Shown one piece after another: positions 47,472-58,544 of a stretch of DNA of 64,000 nucleotides; within the stretch, counting starts at the first letter, position 1; each line of letters begins with the position of its first letter. This DNA is from Pyrrhoderma lamaoense. Taxonomy: Eukaryota > Basidiomycota > Agaricomycetes > Hymenochaetales > Hymenochaetaceae. The notes under the pieces were generated by a model, which saw only the letters and a list, made by a program, of their open reading frames with translations, was not told the origin of the DNA and did not search any database. The translations under genes were made by a program, and so were the position numbers. The stretch spans positions 682,001 through 746,000 of the forward strand of contig NBAZ01000010.1 in NCBI GenBank assembly GCA_002794735.1, written 5' to 3'.

Positions 47472-48061
47472 GGTCACCACGATATGGGATAAGGAAACGT
47501 GAATTTGGGACTGGCGCGACGTGTCAGTCAATCAGTACATTGCACAGTGACGCGCTTTAAACGCCGGCCCTGAATTACATTAATGTAGCTTAGCACTATA
47601 AAGTACTACTAGAGGCAACAGTCACGGCGTGTCAGCAATTACTTAGCCGACCATAGCTAAATTATTAATTTTCAATTGCCTAAAAGGTCAACTTAGATTA
47701 CCTTTGTAGAGTCGATAAAGTCATCTTATAAGATCTTAAAAGATTACCTGTGTGAAAAAGTCCAATAAAGTATTTCTAGGTCTATCAAGATCCTCTATGT
47801 TGATCTGTGTAGACACCAAATTTAAAAGCAGATAATACTAATCTACCTAGATCACCTAGAAATACTTTTGTCAAGCTTAATGAGGTTCACATAGAAAAAA
47901 TGGATTACATAGGTTATATTAGATAAGTTATACTCTAGCACGTTCCAAGGCAATGCCTTTATAAGCCGTGCCACTTCTCTCTACATCTCTCTACTATTTT
48001 CATTCAAGCACTTAGAACACAAACAGTGTTAGAAACTTCTCTGAAGCTTACTCGGTCAAAT
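47472..48061. repeat. Intergenic region with an AT-rich foldback repeat
   Basis: It contains a perfect 15-bp inverted repeat, aaagtatttctaggt at 47767-47781 and its complement at 47854-47868, and a segment aaaaaatgg..tacatag near 47896 that resembles the element at 50.1 kb. It looks like a remnant of a MITE-like element. A TATA-like cctttataagc lies near 47958. Confidence 0.5.
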
Positions 48062-48621
48062 ATGCAACGTGCATTAGCTAATAATGAAATTTTGGAAGAA
48101 GCAATTCGCCGTGAGAGTGCTTCTAGTAGCAAGAATGTCAGCTGGCATCGATGTTCAGACCTCCCAGAATCACGTCAAGGTCTAAACATGAAGGAATTAT
48201 CAGACGTTACACGACCGTCATCGAGACAAGGCTCGATATCTATAATGTCGGCCCCAAATAATGAAATAACTTCTGCTGCTTCTGAGTCTGCATCCCCCGA
48301 GATCAAGCCTATATCATCACCACCACCGCCACAATCTGTTCCTGCAACTTCTCAGGACTCCCGCTTCTTTCGTTCCCGCTTTGGTTCTTCAGTGGCTACA
48401 AGCCCAAATCCACGACCACAACTGACACGGAAACTGTTACGTCTTTCACGACTGAACTTGACACAGATACCTCGACTATATTCGATCTCAGTACGGAATT
48501 AAGTACCACTACAGATATTTCTACAGAATCTTCTACTTTCACGGATGTTTCTACTGAGTCAACCACGACCACTACGACGGACAACTTGTTTAATTGCATG
48601 TTCAGAGGCAGCATCATCTAG
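48062..48621 (+). pseudogene. Possible gene remnant with a Thr/Ser-rich tail, unknown
   Basis: From the first Met at 48062 the reading is MQRALANNEILEEAIRRESA (likely helical), then a Ser/Pro-rich part to FRSRFGSSVATSP. The frame breaks at CCC 48403-48405; with one more C it continues into a Thr/Ser/Asp-rich tail (TDTETVTSFTTELDTDTST and on) and stops at 48621. The upstream reading LETSLKLTRSN starts after a plausible acceptor without its own Met, so the 5' end may be missing. It lies between two foldback repeats and beside a P450 relic. I do not recognise it. It may be a decayed gene rather than an active one. Confidence 0.35.
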
Positions 48622-48934
48622 TGAGTGGCGATGAATTGACACAGCGTCTTCATCTGGATTTTCCAGTGACCCCGGTCCAGGGCGAATTGTAGCATTTGAG
48701 GATGTTGATGACCTTGCTGAGGAAGAACTTACAGAGGCAGGGTCTGAGGTTGTCCGTCTGCGCTGGCCAATGCGGCGATTCCTGCGTGGGGTGAAGTCCA
48801 TGTCGAGTTTGTATCTTGAAGAATGGAACATAATTGATACAGAGAAATAAATATGTACGTTGGAATGCGCCGCTTAGTGTTGAGATAGTTTTGGAAGTCT
48901 TATTGGCGAGCTACTAACTTCGGTGCCCGCTACA

Positions 48935-49145
48935 ACTCGCCGAGCGGAGAAGCACTGAAGGCCAATTATTGAGCACCGTCAAGCCCTTATTGATGAATAT
49001 GGTCCGGACTATCCCGACAAGCCCGTAAGTTTAACAATGACTCTTACAATATATCATATGGCATTCTTACTGAATCATCTCTCAGAATGACATGCTTTCT
49101 TGGCTCATCGATGAGGCAAAGGAGAACTGGAAAGAAGTCTTGTAA
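48935..49145 (+). pseudogene. Cytochrome P450 relic (short internal fragment)
   Basis: The reading RRAEKH, a TGA stop, then RPIIEHRQALIDEYGPDYPD, and after an intact-looking intron (49025-49085) NDMLSWLIDEAKENW up to a TAA, matches the conserved segment before the I-helix of mushroom P450s. No I-helix, ExxR or heme-Cys region follows, so this is a fragment of about 60 codons with an in-frame stop. It lies in the repeat-bearing island between Sec31 and GPN2. Confidence 0.6.
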
Positions 49146-50561
49146 CCAGCCGAAGCAAGGGAGCTTGTCGTTGAGGCGTAGGAAGAAAGCTCGGCGTCGC
49201 GGCGGGGAGCCTGCGGTGCAGGACGCTGGGGAGTGAGAGAGGTAGCACTTAGCTGCTGGTGAAATGCCATCTACTGCAACAGGCGATTTCGATTATATCA
49301 GTTCTAGGGTCCGATTTCGGCTATCGCTTTGGATTTTTATGTACTGGCACACGGCAGGCACGTTGACGGTGGTGATTAAGAGTCAAAGTCTGTATATACA
49401 GAGTAAAGAGATATAGAGCTCGTCGATGCCGGTGACAGTAAAGAGCGAGAGAGGAGGAGGGAATGCAAGTCGAGAATTACAACTCTACGCAAGGTAGAGT
49501 ATACAACTACTACCAACAGGAGAATAGGGATGGGTGGTAATGAGAAATAAAAATAAGAGCATACAATCGCATCGGCACTGTCGACGCCGTCTTTCTCGTT
49601 GTTGAACACTTGTCCGTAGTCGTTGATGCTGATGGCGATAGCGATGGGGACCGGTGAACAAAGAACAGTATATGCGTTAACACAGCGCTTGCTTACGCTA
49701 AATTTCGCCGCTATTCACACATCCTCCATGGTGGGTACACTAGGGTCCTTAGATCCGTATGTCAAATGAATGTCAAATATCTTATATCTGATCCCTTTTA
49801 TAGAATTTCACACATGCGCTTTTCCACCTTGCAGCAAATCCGAAATATGCCCAACCAATGCACGAGGAAGTTTAACGAGTGACTGCAACGGAAAGATGGA
49901 CAAAAGCTTCAATGCAAAAGTTGCGCAAAGTAGATAGTTTCCTTCGTGAGAGTCAACAGTACAATGGCATCGGGACGCTCTCGATGACTCGTAGTCGGTA
50001 TATAGGCATGTTAATAAAATAGGGTTGACATATTCCCCCAACAGGAATTTGAAATTACGACGACATCTAAGTAGATCTAAGCAGACCAAAATACAGAAAA
50101 AAATGGTCTACATAGATGATATTATATAACCTTAAGAATACTTATGTGGAGTCGGCTAGAGCACTTTTTTCTCAATTTTCTAGCCGACTCCACACAGGTC
50201 TGCTTAAGTGTTGTTGGGAATCTAAGTAGACTTTTCCTCCTAGATATTCCTAGATATATCTACAGGTACCCCTAGGTCTGCTTAGGTCACTTAGTGGACT
50301 CTTATACTACTCTACCTAGAAAGCCCTGACACGCGGTGAGTTACAGTATTGAATATAGTGATTTATTAATTCTTTACTTGTAGTGTATATTAACAGAAGC
50401 TTAAGTTGTTAACTTCTCAAAATGGCTACGTGTGGATTCCCATCTCATACCATATATGGTAAACTAAGACTTTTCAAAGGGTATTTTATTTATGAAGGTT
50501 AATAGCAAAGACGTCATACCTAACTGATACTACTAAGTGTAACTCATTACTTAAGGTCATA
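49146..50561. other. Gene-free region with a second foldback element
   Basis: No credible gene. Small ORFs on the minus strand around 48.6-49.6 kb are Ser-rich and partly antisense to the P450 relic. The right half holds the hairpin element annotated separately. Confidence 0.5.
50055..50345. mobile_element. MITE-like foldback element (candidate)
   Basis: A perfect 16-bp inverted repeat (tgtggagtcggctaga at 50145-50160; its complement at 50179-50194) forms a hairpin with an 18-base loop. Outside it lie further complementary words: ctaagcagacc on the left and ggtctgctta repeated twice on the right. It encodes nothing. Ends and a target-site duplication could not be fixed. A diverged relative lies near 47.7-47.95 kb. 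Confidence 0.5.
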
Positions 50562-51870
50562 ATGCCTTTCGGAGAGGTCATCATCGGTTCTCCTGGCAGT
50601 GGGAAATCGACATACGCCTACGGAAAGTACCAGTTATTCACCGCAATAGACAGACCAATTTCTGTCGTTAACCTCGATCCTGCTAATGAGAACATCCCAT
50701 ACCCTTGTGCTCTTGACATTACATCTCTCATATCTCTCAGCGATGTAATGGAAGAGCATGGTCTTGGGCCGAATGGAGCTATGTTATACTGTATGGAATA
50801 TCTGGAAGCCAACTTCGACTGGTTGGAAGAAGGTCTGAAAGCTCTAGGGAAAGATGCATATGTTCTCTTCGATCTCCCTGGTCAGGTTGAATTAAGTACA
50901 AACCACGATAGTTTGAAACGAATAATAAACAAGCTTACAAAGAGTGGGTTTCGGGTGAGTATTCATTACTACACCCTCTCCTTTTATGTCTTTGTGTGAA
51001 TATTTTTGTCTGTTAAATTTACAGCTGGCTTGCGTCCATCTATGTGATTCCCATTATGTGACAGATGCAACTAAATATGTATCAGTCCTTCTTTTATCAT
51101 TGAGAACAATGCTGCATCTGGAACTTCCACATATTAATGTTCTTTCCAAAATCGATATCATTACACAATATGGGGAATTAGGTACGTGCTTTTTCCATAA
51201 TTCATACAAAATACAAGTAATTACTAAGAACATATCACAGATTTTAATCTTGATTTTTACACGGAGGTACAAGACCTTTCACATCTTCAAAACCTACTGT
51301 CCTCAGCGTCTCCACGATATGCAGCTCTAAATATGACTATATGCTCACTTATAGAGGACTTCGGCCTCGTAGGCTTTGAGACCCTCGCAGTTGAGGTGAC
51401 TGATATCATCTCCTTGCTTCATTTCTGTCACTCAAATGTTCCCTGCACAGGATAAACACTCTATGTTACACCTAACAAATGTAATCGACCGTGCGACAGG
51501 ATATGTCTACGTACAACCATCTACCTCGGCACCCCCTGAAACAGTATCCCCATCCGGAGATGAAGATTCTCGGTCAAATAGACCTAATCGGTTTGCACTC
51601 TTCTCGACAGCAGCCGGACCTCTGACTGGAGTTCGTGCTGATGTACGTGATGTACAAGAGCGATGGATTGATGCGAGAGAAGAATGGGATGCATATGAAC
51701 GACGAGAGTGGCGACGTGAGGGCGAATTGATAAGAGACGCAAAAGCAGTCGAGGAAGCGAGAAAGAAGAATCAAGAGCACGAAGGAGAAAAAAATACTCT
51801 AGCTCAAGGACAGATTAAAAGTAAAATTCGAATAAGAGGCAGTGCGAATGGTGATACAAATAGTCAGTAG
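50562..51870 (+). CDS. GPN2: GPN-loop GTPase 2
   Basis: GPN GTPases assemble and import RNA polymerase II (and III). Four exons join cleanly: 50562-50954, 51025-51181, 51241-51395 and 51451-51870, giving 374 residues. Visible motifs are the P-loop GSPGSGKST (residues about 9-17), NLDPANENIPYPCALDI, the diagnostic GPNGAMLYCMEYLEAN, FDLPGQVEL (switch II), INVLSKIDII (guanine specificity) and VGFETLAVEDKHSM. The C-terminus adds a charged helical tail of about 60 residues (DAREEWDAYERREWRREGEL and on), rich in Glu/Arg. The frame is intact. It is tail to tail with CFT1, and the stop codons of the two genes overlap by a few bases if both ends are right. Confidence 0.94.
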
Positions 51871-54800
51871 TATTGTATGTGTGTACAAGTTGTGGGATTG
51901 TTGCCTCTGAGATTTTGGATGGAATTTGATAAATAGGATGTGTCGTGGCGCAAATCTATTAAAGTGTATGAAATGCTGTTACCAGGGTTGCTTAGAGAAG
52001 ACCAGTCTTTCAGCACTGCTAGCCTATCTGTACCTAGGGGGTGCGTAATTTCCATTTGTCTGCTAATCGGGAGTTCTCCGAAAGCCGATAATAAGTTTCC
52101 ATCCAAGACACCTTTTGTAAGCGGCCTTGCTACAGTATCATTGCGAACGATGCTAAAGTAAACGAATGAGACAAAATTTATATCTTGTACTTCAGATATT
52201 TACGTACCGGAATGCTCGGGGATTTAAACCAGCGGTATGCTGCATATTTCGTGCTAGCTGACCCTGTAGTAACTGGAGTCTTTTTGCGGTTTCTTCGGAA
52301 TCTACTGGCATGACTGTATACAGAGATCCATCTACTGCTCCTAAAGAAAGATCATGTTCACAGATAAACAAGATCTAGCAAAATTATCTCCCGTACCACA
52401 AATCAGTTTAGCTTGCGGAATTAACCCTTCGTCATCTGGTGATCTCTGGGCAATCAAGGTTGTCGAACGACTCTCTACTTGGCCATGAAACTCTGACCGT
52501 CGAAGCAGATACTGTCCACTGCGAGACTCCGGATCTGTCACGTTGACTTTGTGAAAACAACAAAAATACACGCAACTCTGTCACATACCTGAAGGATCAA
52601 ATTCTAGTAAGCGTAACACGCCTTCTTCGTCACCCACTGCAATATAAAATTGCCCTGAAGATGAAAATAAGAAGTCCGAAAATGTCACGGAAAGAGGTTC
52701 TACGTCCTTTGCAACTATCACGAGTTTGAACGGATCTTCCTAGATCACCAACACACTTTCAAAAGCCATGATGAGACATACAAGTGCACACACTTACTTG
52801 GAACGCAACAAACCACACGCTTTTCACTGCGTCGCCGACGAGGAGGAGATTTTTCAAAACGCGCAATGTCGTCACGTATACACCAACATCTAAAAATGCA
52901 ATACCAACGAGGCGTTCATCGAGATCAAGAGCACGGACGAATATCTAGTATTTGAAGGGTTTGTATCATGGGATGACGTTTAAGAAGAAAGGTAAACGAA
53001 TTACTTTTTGGCCCATAGATGAGACGAGATATCCATTCAGTCCACACACTGCCGTCACAGGGCCCTTGGCTTCATCTTTGCATAATAGTCGCAGCTTGAA
53101 GCTTCGGGTTTTATCGGCGTCCGGAACAATCTCGACAATATCGAAAACATATGTCTTCGGAGAGAAACATTATCAATGGTCATTGATAGCCAGACGTGTG
53201 AGTTATACATACCGCGCCCTTTACTGCAAGGTCTTCACCACGGTTTACGGCCGTACCCACAACAATAAATTCCTTCATCCCGGATTCCGTACTCTGAGTC
53301 TCTAAGGAGATACTATCTAAGGCATTGACGAATTCATTGGGCTGGAACTCGAAGCTAATTATGGTGTCAGGAACAATTGAAAAACTTATGATAATATTCG
53401 AAGTTCCTACCCGTCTAAAATACAGGAGAAGTCGGAGGAAAACAACTCCAGAGCTGAAACTTCGGACTTCGGATAGTTGACATTAGGGGCTAAAAGGGTG
53501 GATACTATCAACATTAATCCGTTGGACACACAAGTGTCCGAAATTACTAACCGTCGGGCTCCCATAACTGATTTCCATCCTCATCAAATAATGAAAACGT
53601 ATTGTAAAGGATGGAAGCTGCCACCATGAGTCCCGTTGCAGAGTTGAATGCCAATTTAGTGTAACTTCGATCAAGAGGGATTAATCTTGAAGGTAAATTG
53701 CAGCCAAGGTTGATATTGGGCATCCATTCCAGAAGACAAGGACCCTATTGAAAATTAATCAAAAATACGAGGATCTGGGGCATCTCATTAAACTTACTTC
53801 ATCAGTGTGCATCAAGAAATCACCCTTAGAGTTCCAAATAGAACAAGACGTAAATGAGTTTACCGCCTGGAAGCCACACGAATGTACTTTCAGGCCATCT
53901 TTATCCGTTCCGAGAATCCAACAAGGTTGTTCGCCCGTCACAAAGACACCATGCAAAGTACTTTCTGGGGATGGGGATGTAGAAAAAGGTATAAATGTAC
54001 GTAAGGCTCGTCGTTGCTCAGCTAGAATCGATGATTTTTCCACTGGGTTGGCTTGGCGTGCTTCGAATATTTCAGTCCGCATTTTGGCAAAATTAATTTG
54101 TAGGGTATTTGATCGTGATGATGACTCTGGCCAATCTATTCGCCCATGAGGAACTGCTTGATACATAGCCAATTGCCCGCACCGCAACATTACCTATATG
54201 AAGTCAGTGGAATAAAAATTGTCGAATACCAAACTTTACTGACTATCAAGTAAGGTTGAGGATTTGACTCCCCCACCGAAGCTAGTTGTAGCAGTTCAAT
54301 ATCTAGCGCCTGAGGTTTACGAGGTGGGTCCTCAGGAAGGGACAAAGCCGGAGGATCGAATGAATCCGAGAGCACTTGGGGAAGATCGCCTATTACTGAG
54401 GTAGAAAATACCAGACTAAGTTTGGGTAATGTCCAGATCTTCAAAGAGATTCTTAGCTGAGTGGCCTGTTAAAGTAGATGGCCAAAATACGAACCTCAAT
54501 GACACCTTGTGGTCGGCATAATATCAGCCACTGACTACTTCTCTGTGCATCGACCGCAGATTCGAGTGACGCCGTTACTGGCTTCTGTTTGGCGTCCGAT
54601 GTCGAGGAAAGAAAAGGGCTTGAACACAGATTAAACATGCCACTTTGATCTGAGTAAAAACAGCCTGCAGAGTATCGTGATATCTGCCCACTATTAGCAA
54701 TTGAAGTCCGACAGCATAAGACTATATATCACCTTTTCACCCATAGGCGTCATATCTTTGCGACGAATTCGACCACGTTCTGCATCGCCGACAAAAAGAC

Positions 54801-57561
54801 CTAGTGAATCATCTTCCCGAATCACCAGGATAAATGGGTCCGAAATACTACAGAACCGTATCTTGGGCCGTTTGATAGAGCCATCCATATCTTTTATGCA
54901 TTGCCTCTCGGTGCAATCTGTTTTATAAATTATCAGTCAACTATGGTAATTTCTTCGCAAACATAACGGTCTTACCAGGCTCCAGAACCCGTATAAGATC
55001 AGTCGTAACATGTAATATGGCTGTTTTTTGGAAAAAGGGAGCAGCTCCTATAGTAGTTTCCGTTCGTCGAGTCGTTATTGTTATGTCATTACGAGATGTC
55101 TTAGACGCAAACTTTCGTTTTTTATCAGTGATAGATCCATGGTTGAAAATATCCATGACGAACCCGAGTAAGACCTGGGGATGGGTTTGCATCCGTGCTA
55201 ATTATGATTGAGTCATACATTTCCAAGGTACTTTGATTTTGTCGTTCTACTGAACCTCCACTAACTCTCAAGGGTTGGCGTACTGGTATAGACCAGACTC
55301 CTCGAGCTCCACCGATTGCATGCACTTTCCGCTTATGACGGATTGGTAGATCTTTCTATAAGTCTGATGTTAGTGACTTGTAACTACATTCGAGTGGATA
55401 GACTACCTGGAATAGAGTGAATCCCCCAATCCTATCCCACCCTGTTGCAGCAACCAATTCTGGTACGGGCTTGTCCTGTCCAAAATATTAACCATGAAAA
55501 GTCAAAACAACAGATTATCATTACATACACCATTTCTAGTCAAAGAAAACGATATATCATTAATAGGTCCGTAGGCTTGCAAACTGTCGCATAAAGATAA
55601 ATGAATGACCGATCTCATCTCAACAGAGTCTTTATGCGTCGATGAAAGGATACCGGGATTAGTCATCCCATCCACCAACGCATCCCCATATATATCTTCG
55701 AGATATGACGTCAGTATGACTCTGGTTTTCCTTTCAAGAAGCTTACCGTCTTCATCATCGATATCCATCATCTTGGGCTGATCAGCAACAACTACGGGTG
55801 CGTCATTTGCCTCCTCTTCTTTGGGTGCTTCTTCCTCTATTCTAGAGGCCCTTAGTAAGACAGAGGGCCCAACCGTGCTTCCCGTGAAAAGTAAACAATC
55901 TTTTCCTGCCTCATTAGATCCAATTTCAATTTGTCTTACGAAGGCAGGAACTGTGGATTGAGCCATTGCAGGTCCCAGGGCTAACCGAGTTACAGTTTTT
56001 CCGTCCATGATAATTTCAATGGGATGGATGAATCCATCTTGTGTAATTATGAAAAAAGTACGGACATCAACAAAAGCAGCGTGACATCCCTCCAGATGCA
56101 TATCGCGGTTCTGTTCTTCCGGTCCGAGGGCCTGCAGCGGCATATCGGTGATGCGAGAAGCCCAACCATTAACAGGTAACGCAGTTTTCCTTGAGGCTTG
56201 GTCAACGTAAATGAGCGCATTTGCACTGATGATTACAGCTCCGCCTAATGAACCATCACACGGCAAAACAGAAAAGCAATCATGGGGGAGATCTTCAACC
56301 ATAGTAATAACAGGGCATTTACGAGTGACGAGATCAAGGGTAAATATGAATAAGCAACAGGTATCTTTGAATTCTTTTAAGCGCCTGAAAGGGTATAAAA
56401 AAATAAAAATAAATGGATAACCGGAAAATATATGAGATAAAAAAATCATACCCCGTCCAGGTTTGTTGTTTTGAAAAAGTACGGCAACGGTTGGACTATT
56501 GTAGCCAGGGAGGAAAGCAAAGTCAACAACGTGTTGTATGCGAAAGTCCACATCGCTTTTAAGATCTAAAACAAAGCTTGGAGAATAAGGAACGTCCCTG
56601 TAGCAGACAAGTCAGACCCCCTTCATAAGCTTAAACGCCAACACCGCACCTTCCGAGTGCATTATCTGCATCCATTAGTTCCAAATCTACTTGGCTCTGA
56701 TAGAAAGGCAATATAGCGAACGAATCACTAGGCAAAGAGAGGGCCGCACAACGTGATTGGGGATCAACTTTAAGCAGTGCAGAAAATGTCTTCGGATCTA
56801 AGGAGACCTAGAAGACTATGAAATTAATTGTTAAGAAAAGAGTAGTTTGTCAAAATACCAGCTGAGGGGCGCGTTCATACGTGTGTATAGACACAGTTAA
56901 TAAATCATGGTTTGCAACAGACCACTCTGATAAGGCTAACTGTGAAGAAACCAGTTGACTAAAGTTCAGGCCCTTCGGACAGAGAGTGTGAACTCTTACC
57001 TTGGCATCTTTAAACGAGATCAGGAGTCTGTCGAGAGCATCTTCATGGGTTGATAAAGTCTTCACAGCTTCTACTCCAGTTACAATACCGTGAAGGCGAT
57101 ATTCACGAATAAAATAAAAGCGGAAAACAGTTGCTGGTGTTGTGTTTGTTGTAGACACAGACTATAAGAATAAGTTAAAAAAAGTTTATTATATGATCCA
57201 GGTGGTATAAGGACTTTGATAACAAAGTTGATAAGTAACGGACTACCTTGACAGTACCCATATTTACAAATCCTTCACCTTGGGTATCCATTTCTACCTC
57301 GCCTTCCACCGCTTCCGTATCCTTGCGGATACGAGACCAATGCTTAGTCCTTCCCTGTGACTGTACTGGCACGTTATCCTCCACAATCTCATAGATACGT
57401 AGAAAGTTCGACCGCGCTGCGACCATGTTGCATACTACTTTCGGGTATGTTCCATCTGAGTCTTGGGTGCGTTTGCGGTTCACTAAAGAAGGTAACAGCC
57501 TTAGAGTGGCTGCATACTCAATTCCGCTTGGGGGTAGGATATCGCATCGTAAAACCTGCAT
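51864..57561 (-). CDS. CFT1: Cleavage and polyadenylation factor subunit Cft1/CPSF160
   Basis: Largest subunit of the pre-mRNA 3'-end cleavage and polyadenylation complex, made of beta-propellers as in DDB1/CPSF160. The N-terminus MQVLRCDILPPSGIEYAATL (start 57561) is followed by NFLRIYEIVED, LHGIVTGVEAVKTLSTHEDA, SLLISFKDAK-type and LALSEWSVANHDLLTVSIHT blocks, VDFAFLPGYNSPTVAVLFQN (exon 55502-56551) and CLLFTGSTVGPSVLLRASRI with an acidic loop. Many small exons follow down to LDGNLLSAFGELPISRQMEI near the C-terminus. There are about twenty exons. I found no frameshift that must be invoked. The very C-terminus (after VLKDWSSLSN) is unlike the family's usual ending and could hide one more intron, so the stop at 51864 is less sure. 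Confidence 0.88.
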
Positions 57562-58544
57562 GGCAGGTATCAAAAACTATGTCCTCACAACTGGATGCTG
57601 GAAGACCAGAATTAAGGTGCAATTATGTGAATACTAAAAGTTGATATTAAGTGGTCACCGTGTCTGTTTGCTTTCAGGTTAGGTATATTCTTCTCACGAT
57701 AGTTTAATTATATGTAATTTAGTTCCTTTCACAGCCTCGGAGTTAACGTTATTATCACAGTTTCTAGACTACTCACCTTCAGTCCGAGTCACCAATAACA
57801 TTTCTCTATTGAACCAAAAGAATCTCAATGAGGGGTTTCATAAAGGTCCCCCTATCAACTAAATGACCTATTATATTGGTGTATGCTAAACACGCACATA
57901 CATGTAACAACGGGAATTGGAACTCAGTTTCGGTTATAAACTTCTGCCCTTAATCTACTCTTCGGATACTTGTACATGTACTAGTACCTGCAAACTTGGA
58001 TCTCTGCTCTTATCAGCTTAGTCTGGATCTCTCGAGAAAGACTTAACATCATCGTTGATAATATATATGAATTTTGTTGTTTAAACAAACATACGCTATA
58101 AGACCCCTCAAAATCAATCAGGAATACGAAGGTGTCTTGGTGCACATCTTAGTTCTTGTACTTTCTATGAAATAATCACCTCCTCTTCTCAGTTCTTTAC
58201 CCCGCTTTCAAGCTTCTCAATGACACCTCAAAGAAGCTGTAGCTTTCGTCAGAGCAAAGGTTAATCAAGATGAATTCGTTGTCCCTCTCCCCGGATTTTA
58301 CACGTGTATAATGTGCGTACCCAACGCTCTCGTCATTGCCAGGCTTCTATGAACGCACCCCCCTCATGCACCGACTTTGCTTAGGGGTTGCTGAAGTGAC
58401 ACGGAAACCGACATGCTTATTAAATAACACTCTTCAAGTTTCACCAAAACCTATAAGTAAAGAGTTCCTCGCTTGACTTACTATCACCTATGTCCTTAAC
58501 TTCCCCACGATCTTTACTATCCACTGTACAACTACATTTTTAAA
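57562..58544. other. Divergent promoter region between CFT1 and the next gene
   Basis: Nearly 1 kb without a coding signal. CT-rich sequence close to 58544 suits a promoter/leader. Confidence 0.6.

Noticed and set aside
49082..49270. Ser-rich 62-codon minus ORF
   Set aside because: Half of it is the antisense of the P450 relic; no independent support.
47500..50400. An autonomous transposon in the relic island
   Set aside because: No transposase, reverse transcriptase or integrase motif was seen on either strand; only non-coding foldbacks.
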